Source: Baylisascaris procyonis
Taxonomy: Eukaryota; Nematoda; Chromadorea; Rhabditida; Ascarididae
Direction of reading: 5' to 3'
Length of the DNA: 64,000 nucleotides
Assembly (NCBI GenBank): GCA_037389465.1
Contig: JAZARR010000250.1
Span: 1,550,001 to 1,614,000, forward strand
The translations under genes and the position numbers were made by a program. Positions 14,001 to 28,300 of the stretch are shown one piece after another. Positions within the stretch are counted from its first letter, which is position 1; every line of letters starts with the position of its first letter. The notes beneath the pieces were generated by a model, which did no database searches, had not been told where the DNA came from, and saw nothing but the letters and a program-made list of their open reading frames with translations.

Positions 14001-14827
14001 CTATACTTCAGAAGTGATGGTCTTTAGGTAGCCTTTATAATCTCAGCAGTATATTGTGAAGGGTGTGAGGTGCTTCTACTGTAAATAGCTTTGTAGTATT
14101 ATACTGTAAATAGTACTTAGTACTGTAATCACAAAAGTACCATAAATAGCGAGTAGTTTTCTTGCAGCCATCAATCAGAGACCCGTCCACCTGGAGGACG
14201 TGGGTTTTTATGTCCACAGTGTGGTGCACGCTATTGCAGTCTACCAGTGGAATGTCGGGTCTGCAAGCTAATGCTAATCTCGGCACCACAACTTGCTCGA
14301 TCTTTTCATCATCTACTTCCTCTTCCGGCGTTCAAAGAAGTCGACACACCTACCGGGTAGGTGACCTTTCCTTTCGAACTGCTCCACTCTATTTTTTAAT
14401 ATGAATGAAATTACATCATGTTCTCCAACAGGTTTGCATCTTGTTTGAAGGAATGACGTTTTTTTATATTGCTAGGAAATCCTTGTATAAAACACTTACT
14501 GATTAACGTCGACGGAATGGAAAAGAATAAAGTTTTGTGTTCTTTCTTTTATGCTCTTTATCAATGCAAATTTCATTAGAGAGCGTTAGTTTCTGCAATG
14601 GAAAAGTGATTTTTGTATAAATGAAAACGTTTTTTTCAAACCTTTCCTGTTATCCTGTAATAAATAAAAACGGATTTCTTTGAAGGATATGCTTCGGATG
14701 TGCGAAACCACTGGAGCAGAAGAGTTTCGCTTGTAAATCGTGTGATGCGAACTATTGCATTGATTGTGATCTTTTATTGCATGAATCACTGCAATTGTGT
14801 CCAGGATGTCCGTCTTCTGTGCGATAG
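8042..14827 (+). CDS. GTF2H2: General transcription factor IIH subunit 2 (p44 / SSL1), 10 exons, 386 aa
   Basis: Exons are 8042-8108, 8906-9036, 9467-9553, 9945-10050, 11195-11300, 12450-12540, 12924-13011, 13476-13629, 14168-14356 and 14686-14827. All phases agree. The 386-residue product is close to the roughly 395 of human p44. p44 is a core TFIIH subunit that partners and stimulates the XPD helicase in transcription initiation and nucleotide-excision repair. The N-terminal SSL1-like von Willebrand A fold starts near residue 66 ([18 protein letters not shown]) and continues through [28 protein letters not shown] and SVIGLSAEV. The C-terminal zinc region has C292, C295, C306 and C309 (CPQC...CRVC). 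The C4C4 RING has C342, C345, C356, C359, C364, C367, C378 and C381. Two acceptors end in AAG (12449, 14685). The start is the only ATG after a splice-acceptor-like site. Intron 4 carries a foldback element. Confidence 0.95.
10469..10981. mobile_element. Foldback (MITE-like) element in GTF2H2 intron 4
   Basis: Two arms of about 150 bases, near 10469-10617 and 10829-10981, are imperfect reverse complements, at roughly 80% by eye. The outer ends are TGCATAGAACGATGGCA and the reverse complement of TGTATAGAACGATGGCA. The spacer is about 210 bases and encodes nothing recognisable. Long inverted arms around a short non-coding core suggest a non-autonomous DNA transposon remnant. No target-site duplication could be fixed with confidence, and the family is unknown. 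Confidence 0.75.
11005..11018. repeat. Poly-G tract, 14 bases
   Basis: A pure G run lies just outside the right arm of the foldback element, in GTF2H2 intron 4. Confidence 0.9.
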
Positions 14828-16374
14828 TTTTATTTAACTTATGTGCACAAGCTTTGCCTTTGTGAAAGGACAGGTGAATGGAGGCAAGGGAAACGCTTTC
14901 ATAGTACTACTGATCAGCTTTAAGAAATATCATGCTCAGAGAAGCGTTGGATCGATATAAAAGGGAATGATAGAAAAGGTGTTTGAATTCTTTGTTGATT
15001 AGAATAAAATAATAACGTAAGGAATTATGATTTTCGAAGAGAAGTTAGCACTATGTTTGTAAATGGGAACGGATATAGGACGGGGGGAGAATTGTTTTTA
15101 TGAGCTTGTTGGGTTTTTGTTTTTTTTTTGTAAAATGTTGTTATATTGTTTTGTTGTTTTTCTTTGATTCGTTATTTTGTGTATATGACGGGTAATTTGC
15201 TCACCATTTATATTTTTCTTTATATTACTTTAAAATTATTTTCGATTTGAAGAATATAAAATATAAAGTTTTTACTTCTATTCGGTGTAAACGTTTACAT
15301 TTAATAATAAAGCCGTTTATCGAATGAATTTACCTTCGTATTTTACTATTTCATTTGCTATTGATATAAGGTATATCTCAAACAAAATTTAATTGATAAA
15401 TGGAGAATGGATTTTCAGTAGGTATTATTCTATTTATGCATCACTATTGCGCAAATTTGTTAAAATAAGATTTTCATTTATTTATACACTATCAATATAA
15501 ATGTTTTCGGTTTAATTTTTTAATCGTTTAATTAATAAGTATAAATAAATATAAAAACATGGCAACATATATCGTCGACTTTTTCGATCATTAAGATTTA
15601 TTGTTTCGGTGTTGAAAGTTGAGGGGGATTTTATCGATTTTGTTCAAAGGTTAGAGTTCACAGATGTGGATGTGAACAAGCGTGAATCGTAAAGATCGTT
15701 CGAAAATTTTATTTTTATTTGCGTTGAAGGTAGTGTTTCCGTTTGCGACATATAGATGAATCAGTATGGGGGTATTCGGATATCATAATTAAGTGAAAAT
15801 CACATGAAATCACAGAGACATCTCCAATTTTAGGGAGGGGTGGGGGGTGGGAGGGGGTAGTACAAAACATCATGAAAGATGCTCAGAGACTTGGCGGTTC
15901 TGAAAATAAGTATGGCCATGAGGCAAGCTAGGCCAATATTCGTTCATACAAATGCTGTATCCGCGCTTAGAAGTTCAGGTGTGGTCTCAAATGACAAAAT
16001 AAACTTCAGATGATCCATCTTTAAAAAATTTTCATCTCCATTCACTGTTGGCGTACCTCGTGCTTATTCACTCAGTCGACAATTCCTTCACTTCCTTCAC
16101 TTGACCTTATAGGTTTAATGAGCTTCTCGTGGTATCGGCTGCAGGCAGATTAAAGTGTTACATATAGTATCAAATAAAATACGAAACATTCCGTTTATGC
16201 GCTATGGTAAAATGTACCTGGGAAGTAAAAATGTTGACCATATATCGTATGATGTTCTCGTATTCGGCGTCCGTTGTTCTATGCAAGGAAGCATTGATGA
16301 TTTATTTAGGTCGTTCGTGGATTGTTGTATCGAACAAGTCGAACTTGTGATCCCCAACACGAGTCGACGGAGCT
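14828..16374. other. Intergenic region and probable UTRs between GTF2H2 and NOP14
   Basis: AT-rich sequence with polyadenylation-type hexamers near 15003 and 15308 and a G-rich stretch at 15835-15860. A TTTATTTAG acceptor-like site ends at 16309, 65 bases before the NOP14 ATG, and might be a leader-splice site. No gene is supported. Confidence 0.5.
15003..15008 (+). terminator. Candidate polyadenylation signal of GTF2H2
   Basis: AATAAA lies 176 bases after the GTF2H2 stop, in AT-rich sequence. It is the first perfect hexamer noticed downstream. A second candidate lies near 15308. Confidence 0.4.
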
Positions 16375-19300
16375 ATGAAGATGGCTCGTAGTTCTACGAA
16401 TATTGCTACAAACAAAAGGAATAAGCGAGCTGCAATAGTTAAGAAGGTCAACCCGTTCGAGTTGAAATTCAATCGTAATAAACATAAAGTGAGTGAATTA
16501 AATTTTCATTCAATAATGTTCCGGCTCATTTTTGATTGCTTTTTTTCTCTTTTTAGAATTTATATAATTGACTCGATATTTTTGAATGTGATGAGGACAA
16601 TGGTACCTCTCAGCTGAATTGGAATGTTTATCGGTAGAGTTGAAATAATGAAAGATTATAGACGATCAAAGTGAAGGAAGATAATAGGCGTTAGTTCTTT
16701 TCTTCGATTAAACAACACCGGAATCAATAGAATTTTGTTGGTAATTCAAGGAGGAGTTTAATGGGACGAGAGATGAGGCCTAGAGACAGCAGAACGTAAT
16801 GTGATGGGAATAGAAGCAAATATCAGTGGCAAGGGGTGGGGCAGAGCAATAGAGAGCAGGATCCAACGGAAAGGGGATTGGGAACACCAACAACGTTGGT
16901 AAATGGGAGTGAGTTGCGACGGGAAAAAAATAACTGCAGCGACAAGGAAATCAAGGGAGATTAGCATTATAAGGTTGAATAAGGATCAGTAATAAACAAT
17001 AATGATAGTAATAAACTGAAGAGGAGAGTATGGCACGTCATCGGAGGGCGAGATATAACAGCTGTTCAAGTGGGGGGGGGGGGGTTCCGGAGTGGGCACT
17101 TATCTCTTTTCTGCTTCCTTTACGGAATCCCGGAAAATCCCGGAAATCTCGATAAATCCCGGAAATGAGCTGTGTGCAGCGAAAGATCCCAATTTATCTT
17201 TGCTCATCCATCGATTTGAATCATAGTGAATAATACGAGAGTACTCTATTTTTCTTTGAATTGAAATCATATGCAATATGAATTAAGGTACTCGGAAAAG
17301 GAACAAAAAATGTGGCAGTTGGTGCACCAACATTATCGAAGAAGAAAGCATACGATAATCGAATCAATTCGCTTGCCATCGAATTAAAGCAGATTGGTAA
17401 ATCGAATAAGGTACACTCAATTTTTTTTGCTTATTTTAATGGGGGTTTTTTTTATAAACTACGTTTTTATATCCACTTTGAAGAGCTATTTTTAAATAAT
17501 TGTTTATAGGCGTATGCATGTGTATTGATTGAGATTATGAATTGAGAGATGCTAAAATATAATTGGTGAGGAAATTTTTTTATTCTTTAAATAATATTTA
17601 GTAAAATTGCACCCAATTTCTTTGAGATGTAAAACCTATGTATTTTTTCTGCTGCGCATGGCATGACAAAAATATGCATTATTCGATTGCAAAGATGCCA
17701 ATCCCACTTATCTCATTGATGCGGACACGCATAGAGTTCCTTGAGTTATACGGCCTGGGGCTTTATTTGCTCGTAGTACTGTGCTTTCTGTTCGCTTATC
17801 ACAAACGAGTTATGCTTCCGTCGTTTACAATTCGCAAAAGAAGTTTTTTTTTTATTAATTATCGCAAAAATTTTGTTATTGTCGATATGTTTGCACTCGT
17901 TGATCATTATCTGCTTCTATAGTGCATAATACTCTGTCATATACTACTTAAAATTTACGAGTAAGTAATATGCAATATATAAATAATGTGTATAGTTTTT
18001 TATTTGCGTTCAGTATTAGTATAATAAGCGTTCACTAGGCGTTCTTTGATGCTTACCTTGCAGATTTTAGTGTTGAAATGACTAAACTTCATAATTAGCT
18101 CTCTTTTTTTTCGCATAACTTACCTCGTTTACAGCGTAGATTATGATGTGATATGTTTCTTATTTGAGTATTTTTGTTATTGTTGTGTTTTTTTAGCACA
18201 ATTTTCCTTTGACGATCAGCCTTAGATTAATGATAGAGGTTCACTTTTTTTTTAGAATTCCCCATTTTTTTTAAAGAATTTAATTTCAACGTTTCATTTT
18301 AAAATAAACCTCAATTGTGACCTTCTCATATGTAAGTTATTGATGTGGTAACTTTGAGAGAAGGTGACTAAAATGACAATCATTAGAATCATTGAAGAAA
18401 CACAAGTGCGGGCATGTAGTATTTGTTGGTGATTATAGGCAATGCGCGCTATTTAGATTAAACAACAAATATTGCATATTTGCATTTGTGCTTCTTAGCC
18501 GTTTTGCAGTGCTCAGCTTATTTTATGCAAATTTTATGCAAAGAATAATTAGAATATATTTTACATATATTTCGTATACATTTTAAGCAAAATTTTATTT
18601 TTTACTTTCAATTTTGTATGCAAAAAATAGTTTATAAGAGGAGTATTGCAACGTTAATCAACCGCAAACATGTTGGTCGATGATGATGAAGTTTGATACG
18701 CACAAAATTTTTGAGGAATTTTTTATTTAGTTTGTTTTTGTTATGTTTGTATTATTTTGACTTCATTATAGAGATCTAAAACATAATAAAGTTGTGTTTT
18801 TTTAAATATTTTTTATATTTCTTAAATATCATTCATTAGGCAATTGAAATGAAACTATTTACAGGTAGTGGATCGACGTTTGGGTGAGCATGATACACAT
18901 ATGACACAAGAGGATCGACTTATAAAAAGATTCACTGCTGAAAGATTGAAAGCTTTTAAGACGAATAAATTTCAACTTACCGAAGTGGAAGGTTTGTTTT
19001 ACTTTTACCTCTAAATTATTTTTATTCGTTTTTCTTTTTTTTTATTTTTTGAAATATTTTGATTGGTGAATCGTCCGATTCGAGTTGATTTATGCTAAGA
19101 ATGACTTTCCATCTCATCTCTTTTACGCATAAATCGATTTTTTCTTGTAATATTGCGGTATGGGGAAGAAATTATATTGTGTTGTTCATCTTCGATTCTG
19201 AAACGATCCCTTATTTGATTGTTGAATTGAATATTATTGCAGATGACGAGGAATTAACGCATAAAGGTTCGGCACTCACTTCTATTCAAAAATATGAACG

Positions 19301-22300
19301 AACATTAAGTGATGAAGAGGATGCAGATGGCGAAATGGATGCAAATATGGTATCCACTACTCATTTTGGAGGTGGTTTAATCGATGAAACCGATGAGAAA
19401 AACTCACAAAAACATGCGAAACGGTATTTTTCTAGAATATAATTGATTGTTTGCCGAAGTCTTCTTTTATTATTATATATTATATTTGAAGTTATACCTT
19501 TGATTTGATTAGATGTGAAATTTGTGCAGTGCTAAAGTATAGAATTGGGCAGTACATATAGGCAACACACAAAGGATATAGGGATCAGTTGTGCCTACCA
19601 CGTTGATTCATCTATAACCCTATTATCGTCTAAATCTCCAGCAATTCGATTTTATTTCCGGTTGATCCGAAAAAAAATATTGCAAATTGTTTCTTTTTTT
19701 ACGCAGCTATGTGTTAGCATTGATCGTAAAGGTTTAAATCAGAAATTTGCATATTAAATATGCAAAAAGTTTGATCTCGTCCACCATGAAAAGCTACTGT
19801 CGAAATTGGAAACTTGGAATCGGCATCTTCATATGGGGATGGGGCTTCCAATCGAATGTTGAGTGCGATCGCTTCTCCCATATCCGTTTCGAAATGACGT
19901 CCTATAACAAAACATTTCTAGTCTTATTTGAAACTCTATGGTAATTTCATGTCAGGATTAGCAATGACTTCACGCTGCTCATGACGGTTATGAGTAAGCT
20001 TATATCCTATATATTTGCTGAATATTTGAATAGAGAGGCTTATCCTGGGGCGACGAGGATATTAGGATAAGAATGAATGATTGAACGATAAAGAGCTTCA
20101 AATCTTAAGGAAAGATTTGATTGCGGCATTGATAGCAAAAACGAAACAACAACGATATGATAAGCAAATGGCTCGTGACGAACAAGAGGATACCACTGAA
20201 CGACTTGATGAACAATGGAAGAAATTAATGCACAATGGCGCAATGGCCTCTTTTGCCAACGTACCTCGCGTCAAGGATAAGAGCAACAAGACTAACGATG
20301 AATATGACCTTCTGGTTAGTTCGATTTTTCCCTAACAGCTCCGTATTATCCTAGTTGGTTTCCCTTTCTTGCGTTATCGGCAGTTTCGAGGAAAACTCCT
20401 TGTTGTGTTGTTCTGCTGTAAGACTTGTATGTATATGTATGTTACACTTCCGTTATAAGTAAGTCAGACATGGTAGAATGACTTATTTCCGCGCATTTAA
20501 AGTAGTAGATTATGTTGTTTATCGAATGCCAACCTTCCCAAAGAAAACTTCCCACTAGCGAATGAAAACCCTTTAAGCTTTACATTTAAAATTTTAGAGC
20601 GTTTGTAAACTAAGGGATTCATTCGATGCATCATACTATAGAAATTTCATTGCTCGTTTTAAAGCAGCTCATAGTGAAGCCGATGGATTAAAAGCATAGG
20701 CTGCAGCTGTGTCAAATGTTTTGTCAGACAAGTGTGAAGCTTATTCTTAGATAATTAATGATAGAGTTTTGATTATGCTGTGCTTAATACCTGCTTACAT
20801 CGTGATGGTTACCGACTTTTGGCTGAAGGAATGGAACACAATTCTTGTGCAAAGCCGTAGATGAATCTGAAAACTCTAAAGTGGTATAGAAGGCGTGCGA
20901 AATCTTCTTTTGTTTTGAAGACCGATACACGTCGAATGTTGATGTAAAGGGCCTATGTAGCCTGGATGCTTTAGAAATTTGCGCATTAATTATGCATTCA
21001 TAATTTTTTTTTAAACTTCCTATACGAAGGGAGGTATTGATGAGACTATCAATAAGCTTCATGTAATAGTATTGTTTTGGAAAATAAGAGAAGTAGAATA
21101 TGGAGAATTTCAAACTAAAATGGCATCAATGCAGTTAAAAGCCCCGATTTTAAGTATTTGTACCCCACTACTCGAGAATATCCATGCTTAAATTAGATTC
21201 CAAATGAGCGCCATGTTTTAGTGACAGATTCAAGATGTTGCCAGATGCTGGAAGGTAATCGAATTGGAATGCTTGAATTGATAAGGGCAATAAATTCATT
21301 GTAGATTCATTTGAATAGAAAAAGCAATTGAATAATTATTCCACTTCTAATGGAAATATGAGCGTTAATTATTTGCAGTTATGTGAATTGAAAATGGATA
21401 GCGATAAACGAGGTGAAGCAACAGAACGACAAAAAACTATAGAAGAAATTGCAAAAGATGAACATTTAAAACTTGTTCAACTTGAGAAAGCTCGTCTTGC
21501 GCGCATGGAGGATCAATCAATTGAAGTAAATTTTCATCCCTCTATATTACTATATAGTTCTTCGTATAGCGTTACCTATATCAGGTAGTGCACACTAACA
21601 TCGTTATGTTTATCTTAATATTGACTAAAGTTTAGTTTGAATAAGAGGATAGTACGCCTGATATTCGAATATATGCTAATGAGTTCAGAAAATATGTGGA
21701 AAAAATTTCTTTAATTTATTTATTCTTTAGCTAGGATTTTTATTGTTCAAAAGGAGTTCCTTTTTAAATTAGAATTTTAAAGAAAATTGTTTCCGTTTTT
21801 TTATATGCGGTCATTAATATTTACTACAATAAGATTGGCGATTTCTAGCAATTTTCAATATTTGAATTAACCCTTCTTAATCCAGAATTTTCTTATTTTT
21901 GAGGAGATAGTTGAGATAAAAATTTTAATTTTGCAAGTCATGGATTTTCCAGAAAATTATTTTTGGATTTTGTTCTTAACGATAGATTGGAACATTATAA
22001 ATGGCACTAACAGTTTTAAATGAATCGGCTGCTATCTGAGATGTTTATCTATTGTTGTGCAATGGACGAATCTTATAGAAGAAGTCACTATTAGCGAACG
22101 CCGGCGTTGAGGATATTTCTTTGGGAAAGGCGAAGAGTAAAAAGCGATCTGGATTCGAAGTAAAATATGATGAAGAGGGTAGATTGATTCAACCCGAAAA
22201 GGTTTTTCTTTAATTCTCTATGGGCATTTGTTTGTTGAGTTGATATTTATTGGTGCATTAATGTTATTTGCATTTAGGATAGGGAAGCATTCAATGATAT

Positions 22301-25300
22301 TTAGTTGACAGCATTTGATTTCTTTTTGAATTTAATTTCGATTCCATTCGAAAAGAAATATTTTTTTTCAAATAAGAAGCTGATTGCATTATAGCATTCT
22401 GCTATCATGCAGACTTGTTATTTTAGTGAGGAATGTAGTGGATAAGGGGGTCTTTTGAAGAGGAATGGTAGGGGGGGGGGGTGCATCCTTTAGCCGTAAT
22501 CGTCTGTTTTTTGCTCCGAATTCATGTCGTATTGAATCGAGGAGGGTTACTGCTGTGATCCTCTCCTTCTTGATATAAAAGAATTATGAGTAAAATATAG
22601 TCAAAATAGATTTAATTCACTGCTGCAGAGAGTTTTAATAGCGAGAAAATTGATATATTGTGTTATATTTTTTGTTGATTAAAACAAAGTTTCGAAAATT
22701 GGTTGAAATATTATAGAATGGGTTCATGCTGTTCACTTGAAATCTGAAAGGTGCTATATGGTTCATGAGTGGCAACCCACTGCCCCCCCCCCCCCCCTTG
22801 TCCACATCGGACGGTGTGCTTGAGTAAAACGTGGTCATGTCCGTTTGAGTAGATCGTGGCCGTAATTGATCCTAATTTCCTATTGCTTCCCGTAGATGGA
22901 ATATCCTCCCGCTTTATTCTCCCACATTGGATTGAAGTATTGATATCGCACTAAACAAATCGATTTAAGGTGAAGCGTGCACGGATAAAACTTGTTCGAA
23001 TAGACAATGAATCGGATTCCGAAAACGACGAATCAATGAGTGACGATGTGAAAAGTGATGAAGAAGAGGATTTCGATTCAATGCTACAACAAGACGAACA
23101 ATTCGACAATTTGGAATCAGAATCTCGCATCACTTTTGCGGATTCCACAGGTATAAAGTTATTCTATTCATCGCTTATTGCCTAAAGAAGTTATTTGTAC
23201 GCATTGCCGTCGTTGTGTAGGGTATATTTTATGAGTTGATTGATACACATTAGAAATGTTTCAAACAGTTGCAGTCAAAACTGATCAAAACTGATATAAG
23301 TTAGGAAAATTTAGTCGGAAATTATGCTGTTAGTTATTTTATGTTTATTTATTGAATTTTTTATTATATTATTTTACGTTATTTTCAGATCTGATGAGAG
23401 AAACAAATCTACCATATATCTTTGAGATGCCTTCTTCTTATGAGAAATTGGTGAAACTCGTGCAATATCATAGCGCATCTGAAGTTATGACTATCGTTGA
23501 ACGTCTTATGAAGTGCTATCATCCAAGCCTTCAAGAGGGCAATAAAAAACGACTTGCACGTCTATTTCTTTATTTATTAAGGTTTAATTTTTAATTACTC
23601 ATGCCAATGAAATGGTAGGTGATGGGCAGGGAATTTAATATTAATCATTTACTACATAGATTAGTAAGAAGTTCGTAAGTATAAGACCTCTATTACCGGA
23701 ATAGACTAAAAACTAAGAAAAATTTCATCAAATAAGGGAGTTAGAGAGAACCAATGAACCATCTCGCCAAAAAACGATTCTGTTGCGTACGAACCGTATT
23801 TATCAAATAGTACGAAGCGGTACTATGTTATAAGGTTTTTATATTGCACTATCTCAAAATGCTTTGTATTCTCTCTGCGTTAAAATAGTTTTATTAAATT
23901 GTAATATTTTTTTGTCTCTTTTTGTGGTGTTCCTTTTCAAATCTTTTATGAAGATAATATGAGGCAGAAATTTGAAATTCAGTTCAGTTTTTGATGGGGA
24001 GTTGATTGCAATAAGTAGGGATTCCTTAATTTTCTTTTATTTCCGTGATTCTCAATGATTTTAATTTGGCTGTTTGATGGCTTAAGTTAGTTCCATTTAA
24101 ATGCTTTATTGAGTTTTTCAGTGGACTAATAAAATAAAATTTCTTCACAGGGTAGTATTTTACTGCCAAAGGTTGAAGATTGGTAAAGACTTGGATATCC
24201 TTGCAATTCTCAGATGACCGACGGGAAGGTGATGCACGAGGGGGAGAAATGATTGCGAATGAGAGCTTGTAATTAGACAGCGTTTTATGTTAGACGTCTT
24301 TTTTGAAATAGATATAATGGGAGGAAAGACTTGGACACTTAGGTGACTGCAAAATATTGAGATGTCTATTTTAATATGGTGGCATCACTGCATTTTTCTT
24401 GATATTTTTTTATTTTATTTCCTTTATATTTCACTTGCAGATAATTTTTATTTTAATATTTCTAGAGTTTGGCTCATATTTGCACATTTTTGATGTGTTA
24501 GTCATTCTATTTTTTGATACTATCGAACGTTTTTTCACTTCTATTCTTATGCCTTCAACTTGTAGAGTCTTTCTCTAAAGTTTTTATTATTGTTTGCGAT
24601 TTTCTTCCTCTAACGCATTTTTCATCATTTGTAGCAGTTCGTTGCATCCTAGTTTTTGCCAAATATTTCCCTCCTCCTCCCTCCTAATTACGATTTAGAG
24701 TACCGATCCTTGCCAATTTTTTTTTTTTTTTTGCTGTTTATTGATAACCCTATACGTTAGTTGAAAGGTTTGAATGATTTTTTTTTGGCAATGTGGATGG
24801 TTGCTTATCAAACGATATCAGTAGATCAGTGATAATATGTATTCTTATTCAGTCAATGCAAATGTTGGAGTTGGCAAGTCATGCGAACTTTAAAATACTT
24901 TAAAAAATTCTAAAATATGCCAAGAATTCAAATGGGAAATTTGGCATCAATTAAAGAACGATAGATTTTAATTTAAATAGTAATGACAGTTATTGTATAT
25001 ATTTCCTAGTTTAGAAGCTTTTTAAAAAATCAGCTTCGTTTGGCCATAACAATTGCCGTACTTAGAAGGAAAAAACTGTAATGCCATAGTGGAATAAATT
25101 TTTATTTTTCTTCAGATTCTATGATGATTTATCAATGAATGAAGGCGCCGCTAAGATCGAAATATTAGGCGTACTCATTAATTGTCTCTATTCGCTTCTA
25201 AAGGTTAGCCATTAACGTTCGTTGGGGAAAATGAAGTGGAGATCATTGCTTTATGAGATGATAAAATTTGAAATTTTTTGAAATTTCTCAATTGTTTTTT

Positions 25301-28300
25301 TAAAATTTCGATTTATTTTTTTTTCATTATTATGCTCTCTTTTTATTTATTGATTTTTTAATTGATAGCCGTTGATGAGAATATATTGTGAAAAATATTT
25401 TAATTAAGTGACAACTTTATTTTCATTACTAATTGGAATATTTATTGGGTTATCTATATATTCTCGCTTATGTTTTCCTCTTTTCGAATGACATTATTCA
25501 TTTAGCAGTTGGATTGGTCGAATTATTGGTTGTATGATGCTCTCGTCTATGTTTGTTTGAGCGATGCATAAAAAATAGTTGCTAATTAATGTCTTTAATT
25601 CATTTATAATTACATAATTGAATTATAGTGGATTTTAATTTTAATGAAACATATAGATAGTAATGTTGGATTTTGAGTTATAAAATTAATAAAAGAAGAA
25701 TGGTATTTCTATTGCTGCTAATGCACGGGATCATTAGATGATGATAAATCGGGCAAGAAGTAAAACCTGGACGGAATGGATGGGAGATGGGGGATGACTT
25801 GGAAGAGGGATGATAGGGGAAGTAAATCAAAAAGAGTAGGATGAACAAGAGGGAGATTGAATAAACGTCCAAAGGGGAAGCAAATGAAGTTCTAATGACG
25901 AGGTTTTATCATTTATTCGTTGATATAATTTTTCACTAAAGGACCTTGCATTTATTTATTCACTAATTTGAATGATTTTCCTTTTTTTTTGAATTTATAA
26001 AGTGGTTTTTTTATTACTTCCGTTTCGGAGGTTATTTGGTTCGATTATCCTCACAGGGATTTTATTTATACCTTCCAGCTGACATCATCTCTATTTCATA
26101 TCCACTCGGCATATCGTTTTACCGCTTAGCGCTATCGTCTGATGTCGTATGATGATGCCTTGCGTTGTTGTTGGTATATTAGACTTTTATTAAATTATAT
26201 AATAAAGCAAATATAACGCAACACATTCCTTATCTATTGGCCTGTGTTGAATTTCAGTTAATATCCACTATGTTGCTTTATATGCAAATTTTTTTGTAGT
26301 TTGATGTTGAATATGGTATGCGTTGTGTACGTGCACTGTTACGACAACAATGGCGAACGTATATACGTGATCGACATATGGCATTCGAATTTCGTTGTTT
26401 AAGTATTGTAAGACTTGTAGCAGCACTATTTCCTGTCAGTGATTTCTTTCATCCAGTTTGTACACCAACACTTGCATTCGCTGTGAATATGATTGCTAAT
26501 GTACGTGTCAATTGTATACGTACTGCGGCACGTATTCTTCTACTAATCGTTCTTATCACTGAATATATTGCCGAAACTAAAAGGTAATTTTATCTATCTT
26601 TTTTTATTTATATCTCCACAAATTTCAGCATAGAGGCAATGGGTGGTATTTTAAGGCGAATCTGGGATGGTATTTGGAGGGGATCTTGGATGGTATTTTA
26701 AGGCGAATTTAGGATGGTATTTCAAGGCGAATCTGGGATGGTATTTTGAGGGGAATCTTGGATGGTATTTCAAGGCGAATCTGGGATGATATTTTGAGGG
26801 GAATCTTGGATGGTATTTTAAGGCGAATTTAGGACGGTATTTTAAGGCGAATATATTATGCCAATTTCTGGATATGATATACACCTTTGTGATTAATGGG
26901 TAATAAGAGTGCAGTGAGTATGAAATTGCTGAATTCTGGTTTCTACAAAGATAGATTTTGACGTAGTGAAAATGCAAGCGAGTACCATAACAAATGAATT
27001 TGATATTTCATGAGGTCATCAAACATTTCCCGGCAAACTGCAATTTCCCCATAAAAAAGAATCTTTCTTCGTGTGGGGTCTGTCATTAATAGAATTATCC
27101 AGCATAGCAATAATCAAAATGATATTATTTAATCACCATTTTTCAAAAACATAGTTGAATCGATTTTTTTTGGGGGGGGGGGGGGAATTTTTTCTCGCCT
27201 TTTAGATAGTTTAATTAAATTTTAAGAATTTTTTGCTTGTAAAAAAAGTTTAATAAATAACTATTGTTCTTGATCGTTGCCTTCAACAGCAACATATCAA
27301 GCACTTCATAAAGAAAGCTCATTGAATAAGATAGTTGCTTCCGATAATGTAAGAGTTTTATGATGCGGCTGATGAGAGGAGAAGTGGAAGAAAGGGGTTA
27401 TTTTCTAGCAATTTTTTATTTAAGAATTTGGTAGTGTTCATTGAATTGTTAGTCTTTATTTTTTATATCATTCAGTAAACTTAATGAGCGCTCTATTTTC
27501 TCAGTTATTCATATGTTAATATCGTAATTAATTTAGATTCATTCCGGAAGTAATGGCATTTATGCAAGGATTACTCTTGATGGGCGTAGAAAATACTGAT
27601 GAAGAACGTTCACCCACGGCTACCTTCCCAATATCGTTACCTTATAGACGGATGCTGTTTATTGAAAATGATGTAAGTTGGTGATTTCGGTTTTTTTTTT
27701 TTTTTTGTTTTTAGTGTAATTCAATAAGCTGGCATTAAGAGAAAATTGTGGCTGTAACGAAATCATGAGAATTGATTACAGCAATTTGAAAGCTTTTTAA
27801 AAGTTTGCGAATTTTGAACGATTTTTGGTGTTTGAGGATATCGTTGACGTCAAAAGGTGTGTCGAACAGTGTGGAAGAGAAGGGGGCGAGGGGTTCGGCG
27901 CTCGAGGTTGAAAGTCGATGAGGCAAATGAGGTAATAACTAGCATGTACTTAATTGATATGCTAGTTATTATCTCACGAGTCGGAGATTCTGGTTACTAT
28001 CGCACAGAGAGAGAGAGAGGGAGAGAGAGAGCGGTTAGCCGTACTAAAAATAGGATCATATAAGTAATAATTCGTCGATTCACCTGACGATCCTGTAATA
28101 TATTAGGCAGGTTACAAATTGTTATCCACATTCCTAGTTGATTAATTAATTCCCTCGTTTCGGAAGTTGAGTTGCGGTCAGTTTTCGATCGGAATTCAAC
28201 CTCTCTTGGTGGACTTATATAGGAAGATGAAACGAAACATTGAAATGTTGGATGAATTATTAAAAATATTTTAAAAACGATCAATTGAGCAGCGAAATTA

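Noticed and set aside
26651..26977. 108-codon minus-strand frame with KYHPRF repeats
   Set aside because: It is the translation of the 23-bp minisatellite in NOP14 intron 11.
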